Assembly: GCA_900155495.1 (NCBI GenBank)
Contig: FTLJ01000401.1
Span: 1 to 64,000 of the forward strand
Direction of reading: 5' to 3'
Length of the DNA stretch: 64,000 nt
DNA from: Porogramme epimiltina
Taxonomy: Eukaryota > Basidiomycota > Agaricomycetes > Polyporales > Polyporaceae
Shown here: positions 1-9,175 of the stretch, in pieces
Numbering within the stretch: the stretch's first letter is position 1
Layout of the letters: every line of letters begins with the position of its first letter
Position numbers and translations under genes: made by a program
Notes under the pieces: generated by a model
Database searches by the model: none
Told to the model about the DNA's origin: nothing
What the model saw: only the letters and a program-made list of their open reading frames with translations

Positions 1-2845
1 GTTCAATGAACCCGCGCATGTGGCGCCACGCGAGGTCGCAGCGTCGGGGGAAGGGGGGGGGGGGCGTCGGAGATACCGCCTTGGGATTGGCGGCAAGAGG
101 CCGCGCCGCGGGCGGGAGGGCGGGCCCAGCAGCGGGGCGTGCACGCTGAGTTCTGACAAACGCGGGGCGGGGGCCTGGCGCGCGCCGTCGACGCGGGGGG
201 CGCGCCCCGGAGAAATTAGGCGCGGTCACAAGGCGCGCCGTGGGAAGGGCCTGCGAAGCGCGAAGCCCCCCGTCTTCGCAAGAGCGCGCGCCGTCCAGTA
301 GCAACGAGGCAGGCGTGGCCACGCGACGTGCTTCCGCCGGGGCGCGGCGCGGCGGGGGGCATGGCCGGGGAAGGCAGGGGCGCGACCCCGGGTCGGCGCG
401 ACAAAGGACGGGCCGCGGATGGGTATAGTGGGTGCCTTGCATGGGAGCGAAGTGCGAAGCGTTCGGGGCGGTATTGCGTCCGCGCGTTGGAGGATGAGAG
501 ATGAGGGGGTGGGGGGTCGGGAGGAAGGGGGTATTGAATGAGGAATGTCGAGGGGCAGCGGTTCGGGCGAGGGGCGGACGAGGGGCGGGATGGACGGGGG
601 CGGAACAATCGCGGCGAGGGCGCGCGTGCCGACGGCGGCACGAACGCGAAGTCTGTTCCCTCGAGAACGTCGATGCGCGTAGGGAGGCCTGAGGCGTCCA
701 TAACGACACGCTGGGGCTCTCATGCGCGGATCCTAACGGCGGGGGGTAGGCGGCCGGCGGCGAGCTGGTTTCGTCGACGTCGACATCGAGGAAGGGATCT
801 CGCTGACCGGGATTCGTTTAATTATGGCGGTCGGCAGCCTCCGCGTTGCCATTGAAAGGGAGGGACGCATTGCTACGTAGTTGGCCACAGAGATGGAGAC
901 TCGGCCCCGAGATGCTTCCCTAGACAACTCTGGTCCACATTCCGGGCGTGGGATGGATACGGGAGACCACGAGCGCACTCTTGGAAGTTCGGTCTGGAAC
1001 GTGGCCAAGAATTGGCCACATACGTAGTCTGCGTCGAACGAGTCGCCGAGACGACCGGTGCGTGCATCCCTTTGTCATGAGCTAGATGTATGCGACGTAG
1101 AAGCCACTCACGTCCTGGCCGAGACTTAGCTGGGTCTTCGATGATCTATAATTGCCGAGGAACTACTCTTTCTGCTCCCGAGATCGTGAGTTCGGCAGGG
1201 AAGAGAAGTGGGAGCGGGATGCCGACCTCATCCCCTACAGGCTACAGTTGGAGAGGTAGAGAATCACCCTACTAGAGTTTGAGATTTAGGAGAAATTCGA
1301 ACTCTGACTTCTCGAAGAATGGTGGGATCCGGTAACTCACCGTTAAATAGACGTTGAATTACATTGCATAGGAGGTCATTGACTTTATTGTAGGGTGTTA
1401 AGACATAGCGGATGTCGGGGGATATGGTATGTCTATAGTGCATGGTGGTAGTGACAAGAAGAGTTTGGCCGCGTCATCAGGCATGCTCAGTGACCCTCTT
1501 AGCGCCTCGCCCTGGTAGCCTCCACAGCTTGACATCAGTTGTCTCAAGTGGTTATAGGTGCCTCTGGGCATCCCGCCGTAAGTTGAAAGCCTCCCGAGCC
1601 GAAAGGAAAGAGCATCAAGGTAGAATACAATAGGGACAAGTATTCCTAACTCCAATAACCAAATTGCTCGGCGGTGCTTACACATGTGAAGTTCACGATG
1701 ATGAATTAGGAGAGGCTGCAGTTCGAACTACATTTAAGGCTTATACAGATGTGAATGCGAGTTTCTGCCCGACAACTTGTGCGTCACCTTAACCTGCCAG
1801 TCTGGCTAGCTGTCGGTGAGCAAGGCACTTGGTGCCCAAGCCTCGACTAGGCCATCCTACTGCAACTACTTCCGTGCCCCAGATTCAACGCCTTCCGGAA
1901 GGATGAAAATTTCTCGAGTCTCAGGCTGCAGCATCTATTGATTACTAATGGTGTTGTGACCTGGAGCAGGTGAGCATCGAAGTCGAGCCGAATGCCAAGG
2001 ATATACGCACACCGAGAGTAGGAGAGAGTGGACGACTTCGCGAGCGTCGACTTCTCTTTTCATTCCACCATATCCAGTGGATGACAGAACACGATTCTCG
2101 TGCGACGCTCGAAAGAACGGCGCCCGGAGAAAGTACTATATGTGCCGACCACACGATGGCTTGGGGGTCACCTCCTACTCGTGCCTTGTGGGGATATTGC
2201 ACGTAATCATCGCACCTGCGCTGGCCTGTCCGCTCCGGTCGGAGTATGAACGTTGCAGTGGATGGCTGAGTGGACTCTGGGTGGGGAACCGCCGATATGA
2301 AAGCCGATGTCCGGTTAAAGCCTCCGAGAAGGCGCCTAGAAACGAGAACGGCTTTTCGCGTGGCCAGCGTGTACCATCTAATGCTCAGTTCGGTTAGCAC
2401 GCACAGAAGGACGCTCTTCTTCGATTCTGTGCACTGATGGTGTTGGAGCGGATACACACGAGCGTCACGAGAGACACTCGCTATTTACGCAATTGGGTTA
2501 GTTCCACCAATCGGACGGTCAACCCGTAAATCCGAATGTCGAGGGATTTGAGGTGGGAACGAGGTCCGCATTTGCGCTGACTGCTGGGAAGAGTCACGGT
2601 CGTTCGGCCGAAGGACTCAGTTCGTCAAGAGGACCGTTGAATGTCCAGGACGTACCGTTGACATTAACCAAGGCCGCGGGCCTTGGTAACAGAGGCTAAC
2701 GGTCTCTCACGCAAACTTCTGCACAGGAAGGGAGAAGGGGGCTTCGAATTATGAATCGCGTGGGGACCACAATCTACATTAGACCCGAGTAATGTGGTTC
2801 CTCTAACCCTCAAGCGAAATGAGGAAGTGTGAAACGCTAGAGGAT
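1..2845. other. Gene-poor left end
   Basis: I recognise no gene here. The first 720 bases are extremely G-rich on the plus strand, so the minus strand carries two overlapping long reading frames (216-723) rich in Pro, Arg and Ser; this is what base composition alone produces. From about 900 to 2845 the composition is near 50% GC, and stops break every frame into short pieces. The longest, on the minus strand at 1945-2457, has no domain I know. The block may be intergenic DNA or decayed genes. Confidence 0.5.
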
Positions 2846-3483
2846 CTAGTACCGCGCAGCAGCCGCCTGGCACTGTGAGGAAAACGCCATGTCAGATGAC
2901 GGATGAATACACCGTGACGTGGGCAGCATTACTCACAGCCTTGAGCTGCTCGAGATACCAGGAGCAAGAGTTAATGTCCGCCGACTCCAGGCACTTCGTG
3001 AAGTCTGGGGCGCAAAGCTATGTCAGCACCGGCCTTACGCCCGTGTGACAGCGCACTCACCCTTGGCCTGAACATCACAGCTAATGCCCTGCGCCTGGTA
3101 CGACTGCTGCTGAACGGGTGCCGCGGGTGCTTCGGGTGCCGCAGGAGCGGAGTGGGAGCTCCCAAAGAGCATGTTCGAGAGACCGTGGCCGATGGTCGAG
3201 CCAACAGCGACCGAACCCGCTGTTGCGGCCATCTGTGCGAGCATGCCAGGGCCCTGAGATGCTGTCTGCGCCTGGGCTTGAGGAGGAACCGGGGGTGCGT
3301 GGTGAGCGGGTGGGGCGGCACTAGGATGAGGGGCCGCCGCGGTGTGTGCGCCACGGGTCTGCTGGGGAGCCGGCGCGGGGGCGGGGCGAGCAGCGGGTGC
3401 AGCACGAGAGCGAGACTGGCGCTGTGTACCCGGTGGTGTCAGAACAGGAGAAACAAAGCCTCTGAAAAATCACTCACAGCCAT
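2846..3483 (-). CDS. Twin-CX9C (CHCH) mitochondrial protein, MIX17/CHCHD2-like
   Basis: A small protein of the mitochondrial intermembrane space family that is imported and oxidised by the Mia40 disulfide relay; relatives (yeast Mix17, human CHCHD2/10) influence respiration. Four exons: 3483-3478 (only Met-Ala), 3421-3061, 3004-2937 and 2872-2846, giving 153 aa. The N-terminal half is rich in Ala, Pro and Gln. The centre holds a glycine-rich hydrophobic stretch (GSVAVGSTIGHGLSN) that matches the CHCHD2-type segment. The C-terminus carries two exact CX9C pairs, C117-C127 and C136-C146, the CHCH signature. The second pair is only visible after splicing because it spans the last intron. The gene is divergent from the mL45-like gene with 224 bp between start codons. 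Confidence 0.88.
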
Positions 3484-3707
3484 GGTGAACAGAGAAGACG
3501 AGCAGAAGAGCAAGAGGTGGTGGTGGTGAGCAAGCAAGTGTGCAGACGCGGCACTCCGGCGGCAGCGACGCGCACAAATTCAGGCCGTGGCCGAGCCGAG
3601 GGGACACATGCGCGTCCGCTGATTGGCTGGTGTACATCCGAGGTTAGGGTTTCCAGCACCGTCCGGAAAAGCCCGGCGCGCTCTGCCCGCTGCTCGACAC
3701 GGTGACC
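3484..3707. promoter_or_regulatory. Shared divergent promoter of two mitochondrial genes
   Basis: A 224-bp gap between the start codons of the CHCH gene (minus) and the mL45-like gene (plus). It must hold both promoters. No clear TATA box is visible. Shared control of two mitochondrial proteins is an inference from position. Confidence 0.5.
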
Positions 3708-4932
3708 ATGTCCCTCCACACGTCCCGGAGATGTCTCGACATCATCGGCCGCGCCGCCGGGAGCTCTAGTTCTCTCACTCGCACTTGGTCCTCTACTCTG
3801 GTCATACACCGGCGCCGCTACACTGCTCCTGCCGCCGCCCAGAAGACCAAGGAGAAGCCTGCTGTCAACTCCACCTCTCCTCCCTCGGCTTCAAGAAAAG
3901 CTGGCAAGGCGCAACCCGGTCCCAAAGCTACTCGGCAGGAAACCGCAGCGGAAAGGACGACGGAGGATGAAATTGCCAACCTCGAAGCGCTCCAGCGGAT
4001 GACGGAGACGAATGAAGTAGACATTTCTTCTGCTCCTCTAGAGCTCCTCGGTGAGTGACGGCCGTTTTATTGCCACGTCTTGTGTCTGACCCTCTTAAGA
4101 TGTGCACGTTCCCTCTTGGAGGTCAATGAAGAAGGGCGCGACTATTCTCGACCATTGGAGAGCCATTGTGCAGACCCAGCGGAATTGGATCTTCAATGTT
4201 CGGTCGTGCGTCACGCGTCTTCTGCTGTATGGTCACATTTTCTCACTAGATCTTATAGCCTGTACCGGATAGCAAGGGAACGTTCAGTGCCTGGCGTAAA
4301 CGTCAAGTCACCATGGTCCTTGCAGCTCTTCCGCACACAGTCCACAAGCTCGAATGCGTGGCTTGCCCCCTTCCGTCGGGCAGCTCTTGAGGCGTACAAG
4401 GAAGTGAATGAGGCTGTTGCTGCGTGAGTTTCAAGTGACTCGACGTTTCGAATTTGCGTTCACCATCCCCAGCCGAGATGAAAAGACCATTAAAACGCTC
4501 GCTGGCGGAGAGCAGCAACGCACGTACATTAAGCTCGTTCGCTCTCAAGATCCTCGCTATGTGAACGTCTGGAAGTTCCATGGAGAGCGCACACCTTGCC
4601 GCGTGGTGAGCATTCGGGCAATGGAGGCATACTATGGCGTGAAGGCACCGCGTATTGGCAGCCGCCTCGCGGTTCAAGCGGTAGTACGCTTCGACACTTT
4701 GCAGGTCAGTGGGTGCACCCCGCATCATACTTCCCCCTCTAATATGCCCTCTTTCCAGAGTGTTGAGACATACTCGAAAAAGACTGGAGCTCGCGTTGGC
4801 GAGACCGATCCTAAGGCCGTTGTCGAATACCTCGTGTTCCAGAAGCGCATGTGGTATGACTCTCCGTGGGTTATTAGGGACCGCCTTTACGAAGGCTTAG
4901 AGTCAAGATTTACCGTACCCAACGAATTATAA
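3708..4932 (+). CDS. mL45/MBA1-like mitochondrial ribosome protein (Tim44-like fold)
   Basis: Probable mitochondrial large-subunit protein mL45, or its membrane-anchoring relative MBA1, which attaches mitoribosomes to the inner membrane near the insertion machinery. Five exons: 3708-4050, 4100-4205, 4259-4423, 4473-4704 and 4759-4932, giving 339 aa. The N-terminus is basic and rich in Ser and Arg, as in mitochondrial targeting sequences, and is followed by a Lys/Pro/Ala-rich linker. The C-terminal half holds the family hallmarks: an ALEAYKEVNEAV helix, a YVNVWKFHGE segment, AVVRFDTLQSVETYSKKTG, and VVEYLVFQKRMWYDSPW near the end. The second intron donor (4206, gtgcgt) was chosen because it alone keeps frame. 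Assignment rests on remembered family features, so mL45 versus MBA1 is not settled. Confidence 0.75.
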
Positions 4933-5117
4933 TCATTCCCGCACCTTACGGTGCTTATTACCTCTCATTACCTTATTGGCGTCCGACAAGATCCAGGTTC
5001 CCCTGCAAATACAGCCGTGTGAAGGAGCTGACATGCCTGACGGACTTCACAATGTGAAGATATGAAGCACGGTCAGGTGATCTTGTTTGTTCAGAGAGGC
5101 TGACCGCGTCCCAGATC

Positions 5118-5192
5118 GCGTTGCCCGCCAAATAAAAGGTTCGCGTTGCCCGCCAAATAAAAGGTTCGCGTTGCCCGCCAAATAAAAGGTTC
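5118..5192. repeat. 25-bp tandem repeat, three perfect copies
   Basis: Three head-to-tail identical copies of a 25-bp unit that starts GCGTTGCCCGCC and continues AAATAAAAGGTTC, at 5118-5142, 5143-5167 and 5168-5192. A fourth partial copy follows (GCGTT then CCCCG). It sits downstream of the mL45-like gene in a region with no coding signal. The A-rich half of each unit looks like a polyadenylation or TATA-like element, so a role at a gene end or start is possible but unproven. Confidence 0.92.
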
Positions 5193-5956
5193 GCGTTCCC
5201 CGATCTACGTCTTCACCCTTCTCTCCCTCTTCCTCCCATGCACCCTCCGCCCTTCCGACAGGTGAGCCCCCTTTGACTTCTTTTCACGCCAAAGACTAAT
5301 CGATTCCAGACATCCCCCCTCCCCCCGCTGTCTATCTCGGTTCGAGTGCATCCTGGGTCAAACCAGGTGTCTCCTGGAGTCGTCCGTGAGCAGAACAGAG
5401 CAGGTCGTACGAGGACGCGCCAAGACAGAAAGGCCACCGGGGCGAGGCCACCGTGTGTGCCGGACTCGCGTCTATCGGCGGCTCCGCGACAGGCCAGGTC
5501 GGTGTCCTGTGCTCGCGGCTGGGCGTACGTTCTCGGAGAGGGTGGGAACGCTGGGGACAGGCAGGCGTCGGGCAAGCACGGGGGCGTCGTCCTCGCAGCA
5601 CCCGGCGTTTGCTATTGGCTCCACGACCCATCCTTCCGTGCTTAGCTGTTGGCGGCGGCAGCGGCGCGGCGATCTCCTGCGAGATGGGCAGCAGTCCGTC
5701 CGACTCTACCACTTGTGAGTTGAGCTGCTGGGTGCACATCCTTGATGATTCTTCAGCGAAGCTGATCGCGCCCTCCTTTCAGGACTTCTGACCGCGTTGT
5801 GAATCACCGCCAGCCCCCGTTATCGCCCTGTGCATGACGTGGGGAAAGGGAGCATCTCTTTTGGATTACGGCTCTCTTTCTTATTCTCCTCGCCTTCTTC
5901 CTTTCCAATGTTTTTACCTCGGCCCTGTCTCTTCAGCCATTTCTTTGCCCTTCACG

Positions 5957-6003
5957 TTCCACCTTTCAACAGAACGTCCAAGACGATCTGTTGAAAGGTG
6001 GAA
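5957..6003. repeat. Perfect 17-bp inverted repeat with 13-nt loop
   Basis: Left arm 5957-5973 and right arm 5987-6003 are exact reverse complements (TTCCACCTTTCAACAGA and its complement) with a 13-nt spacer. It lies in non-coding DNA about 400 bp upstream of the 525-aa protein gene. As RNA it would form a stable hairpin; as DNA it could be a paired protein-binding site. Confidence 0.9.
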
Positions 6004-6406
6004 TGGCGACGGTGGTCCCTGTCAATTGTATCTTCGAGCTTCCGGTCCTAACACAGGTGGCTGTGACGTTTGTTGATGAGGTCAGTGCACAGTGGGCGTT
6101 CCTTGTTTTCCAGATACGCCCAGCCGCTTGATGATGCAATCCACGCACTAAGCACCGTGAATACAAAAGCTGTCGCAAAGGCTCTCGCTTCGATTCTTCT
6201 TCGCGACGCGCTTCCTTTATGCACTGTATCCGAGTACCTAAGTTCAGGCGTCTAACGTGCACGACCTTCGCTACATAGCTTCTGACGACACGCGTCTGCA
6301 ACGCGTCCTTCCTCCCCACTGCGCACACACCTCGTCAAAACCCAAGCGTCGGCGTCCAACTCACCTGTCACCCATCCACTTCCTCGCCCACTTCGACGCG
6401 GTCCCG

Positions 6407-8150
6407 ATGTCACTCGTCGGCTCCTACGCTGTGCTCCAGATCAATCCGAAGGCTATGGTGGCGGGATATGCGGACGGACCTATACACGCTCTGGCGGGTG
6501 CACTCGGTGCAAACCAGTACGCCGCCCTCATCGAAAAGGTGCGCATGGAGTCTCCTACGCGTCGGCGGGAGGTTGAACAGGGTCTTGTAGGAGGTCCAAG
6601 TGCCCTTCGGAGCGTCCTCGCTGGGATGGCGCGCATACCGCGTGTCCTTCGTCGGCCGCCACCACCACTCCGCGTCCTCCGGCCCGAGCGCCTGCGTCCC
6701 CATTCAGCCCGCCGCGTCCCGCGCACATCAAAACGCGCCAGTCACCCTCCGGCCAGCCCGCCCGTTCCCGTTCACCGACTGCTGCCACCGCTCCTCGCTG
6801 GAGGCCTTCGTCCGCATCCGCACGCCCTCACCGCCTCGCGACTACCACCGCACATACCCCGCCGCCCGCTCTGGGGCGGGCCCCGGCCCCAGCGGCCCAC
6901 CGCCCATGTGGTCCCTCGCGAGCGCCGAGATGGGCAAGCTCGCCATCGCGCGGCGCGCGGAGCAAGATCGCGCGACGCTGCGCGCCGCGACTCCTCCGCC
7001 CGCACATACGCCACAGGCACAACACCCCGCGCACCTGCCGTTCCCCAGCAAGGAGTTCGGGTACCTCTCGGACTACTTCGACCGCGACGTCGGCCGCCGC
7101 GGGACGCACGCCGCGCTCGCGGACCTCGCGCTCTCGACCTTCCCCCTGTACGCCGCGGCGGCGCAGGTGCAGACGCTCGCGCCGCCCGTGCCCGCTCCTG
7201 GGGGGAGCGCGTGGCCGGGGCCGCCGCGCGGGATGAGCCCCGCGTCGCACTCGTCGGCGCAGCCGTCGGAGCTCTTCGAGCGCGTCCCGGGCCGGCACGA
7301 CACCCTCGACTCAGCGAGCGTGTATTCGGCGGAGAGCGTGGCGACGTCGGTGCCGCCCGTGCCTGGGGAGAAGGTGGGATCCAAGTACCAGGTGTATATG
7401 GAACCCGAGAGCAGCGCTAGCGCGAGCGTGATCGCTTTCCCATTGGGCACGCACTGGGATGAGGTGCCCGTTGTGGAGATTTCCTTCGACTTGGGGGCTC
7501 TGGAGGACGTTCCAGACTCGAGCGGGTTCTTTGAAGAGCGGGATGTTGTCGTGAAGTGCGTGCGCTCGTTCTTTGCACGAGGATAGCTGACCGACTGATG
7601 CGTCGCGCAGGCTCGTCGAGAAAGCGAGGGAGCGCCAGCGCAACGACGCGACCGCGGGCTCAGTGACCCTCTCCATGACCACGGACGGGCGGTCCGTTGG
7701 AGGCCGCGAGCGCAACCGTCTCATGAAGCGTACCAGGCCCGGAGCTGGGCTCGCGGTCGGTATAGGAGTCGGCGTAGGGAGCGCAATTGGGAGCGCAGCG
7801 ACTTCCGTGAAGAGCGCTCCCACCCTCAAGCGGCGGCATAGCGTGCACGCGTATGTGGAAGAGGCACTGCCTACTCCGCCACTGCAGGGCGAGATCAGAA
7901 GGAGACGTAAGTTCCTCCTCCCACTTATGTCCGCAATCTGGCTAAATGCGCGGTGCCTCGTACAGCCTCGATGTGTGTGGGAAGGGCGAAGGAGCCTTCA
8001 GGAAAACCTGTGCTTTCCTTGCGAAAACAACTCCGCGCCGTGGGCCGCTCCGTGCGCGCTATGGCGGTGGGACTGGTTGCTCGGTTTGGCGCGAAGCAGA
8101 AGCGGCGAAGGCGGAAGGGCCGCCGACCAAACGATGGTTCTCCTGCTTGA
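6407..8150 (+). CDS. Unknown 525-aa protein with basic C-terminus
   Basis: I do not recognise this protein. Four exons fit well: 6407-6538, 6591-7555, 7611-7906 and 7966-8150, with introns of 52, 55 and 59 nt, giving 525 aa. The start is the first in-frame ATG and begins MSLVGSYAVLQINPK. Residues about 50-130 form the most ordered-looking part (GWRAYRVSFVGRHHHS and FPFTDCCHRSSLEAFVRIRT). The middle is low complexity and rich in Ala, Pro and Ser. A glycine-alternating stretch (GLAVGIGVGVGSAIGSA) lies in exon 3, and the C-terminus is very basic (KQKRRRRKGRR), a possible nuclear localisation signal. It ends tail-to-tail with the Zn2Cys6 gene. A multi-exon open frame with consistent phases argues for a real gene. 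Confidence 0.65.
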
Positions 8151-8488
8151 TAGATGCTTGCGGACTGCTGTACTCGGTGGATAGAACATATATACGATTC
8201 GTTCGAGACCATATTGATGATACTTGTGGCATGTGTGGTCGTAAATAGAAGGAACCCTCGCGTGTATAGAAGTTCCAGGGTATTTGGCATGCCGAGATGG
8301 TAGGCACAGGTGGCCGGGAAAAGGATGACGGAGTGGGGATGTGGTGAAAATGTCGCCGAATGGGCGAAGAGCCCGGGAAAAGCCCAAGGGAAGTGCGGCG
8401 GAGTGGCATGGCCCAACCTTCATCAATCATATGCCGCTTGTGTAGATGTCCGCCGATTTTCCCGAGCTGAGCCTCCGGTGGCGCTGGC

Positions 8489-9157
8489 CTAATGGTGGTA
8501 TCTCTCGATCATCGAGGAGTCCTGATACGAGAAAGGCAGCGGAGGAGTGAACCCTTGGAAGCTGGACTGAGCTTGAGGGGGGAAGGGCATTCCGTGCGAG
8601 ACGGCAGATGCCTGAGTTGTACTGGGCCACGAAGCGGGTGGAAAGGATGCAAGGTTCAAGGCATCCATAGTTTGATAGAGTTGCGGATCGGCAGAGCTCC
8701 CTGAGGCAAATGAAATGGGGGCGGAGGGCGATTGGAACGCCTGGTTCATGAGAGAGGGATGTCCTCCGGAATTTCCGGGGTGCTGAGCCGTGTTCGACGG
8801 CATTCGAGCCGGGACGGCCGGCTGAATGTTTGCCACTGGCCCGTGCATGCGCCCAGTGCCTGCAGAACACGCCATGATCCTCAGCATTTTGCTCCTGAAG
8901 ATTCCATGCATCGTGGCCATACCTCCGCAAGTCGGACAGAGTGGGGGCTCTGGTACCTCTGGTTCGGTCGGCGTTACTGCCTCCTTTTTTCTTGTTCTCA
9001 TGGGCTTGCGAAGAGAATAGCTGCATGTGCCGCGCTTTTCAGTGCGGATGCATTGGCCGCACGGTCGTTTGCGGTCGCATCTCCTTCGAGCTTCGTGACA
9101 ATTGCTGCACTGGGGGGTGTTGTGAACCTCCTGTACCCCATACAGGGTACCCGTCAT
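8489..9157 (-). CDS. Small Zn2Cys6 (Gal4-type) transcription regulator
   Basis: A 222-aa protein with the fungal binuclear zinc cluster that binds DNA through six cysteines around two zinc ions. The cysteines are C17, C20, C27, C33, C36 and C45 (CSNCHEARRRCDRKRPC then GQC), followed by a basic linker RKPMRTRKK. A second CPTCGG pair follows the linker. The rest is rich in Pro, Ser, Gln and Phe, like an activation region. No fungal-specific middle homology region is visible, so the protein is much shorter than most members. The start is placed at the ATG at 9157, 16 residues before the cluster. A longer upstream frame exists but has no ATG. The start codon lies inside an inverted repeat (9122-9175). 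Confidence 0.72.
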   Translation of the reverse strand: MTGTLYGVQEVHNTPQCSNCHEARRRCDRKRPCGQCIRTEKRGTCSYSLRKPMRTRKKEAVTPTEPEVPEPPLCPTCGGMATMHGIFRSKMLRIMACSAGTGRMHGPVANIQPAVPARMPSNTAQHPGNSGGHPSLMNQAFQSPSAPISFASGSSADPQLYQTMDALNLASFPPASWPSTTQASAVSHGMPFPPQAQSSFQGFTPPLPFSYQDSSMIERYHH

Positions 9158-9175
9158 CACGTACAGCAGGTTCAC
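9122..9175. repeat. Inverted repeat flanking the Zn2Cys6 start codon
   Basis: Arms at 9122-9136 and 9161-9175 are 15 nt each and match at 14 of 15 positions (GTGAACCTCCTGTAC against the complement of GTACAGCAGGTTCAC). The loop of 24 nt contains the proposed start ATG of the zinc-cluster gene. In the transcript this would be a hairpin over the start codon. Confidence 0.8.

Larger units (their letters stand above)
4933..6406. other. Intergenic stretch with repeats, no clear gene
   Basis: No convincing gene. It contains the 25-bp tandem repeat at 5118-5192, a run of short GC-rich frames at 5240-5800 that need frame jumps to be read together, and a long inverted repeat at 5957-6003. The piece around 5450-5540 has a glycine motif (GGSATGQVGV) faintly like a dehydrogenase Rossmann loop, too weak to name. 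The last 400 bases are the upstream region of the next gene. Confidence 0.45.

Noticed and set aside
216..723. Two long overlapping minus-strand reading frames at the left end
   Set aside because: They are Pro/Arg/Ser-rich, overlap in different frames and follow from the strong G bias of the plus strand. No domain or splice signals.
1945..2457. 170-codon minus-strand frame
   Set aside because: No domain, no splice partners, and the opposite strand is equally open. Likely chance.
5330..5360. tRNA-like T-arm (ggttcgagt)
   Set aside because: No matching acceptor, D-arm or anticodon arm can be built around it. I found no tRNA or rRNA in the window.
5450..5640. Possible zinc-type dehydrogenase fragment
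   Set aside because: Only one short glycine motif resembles a Rossmann loop, and neighbouring frames do not join into the family pattern.
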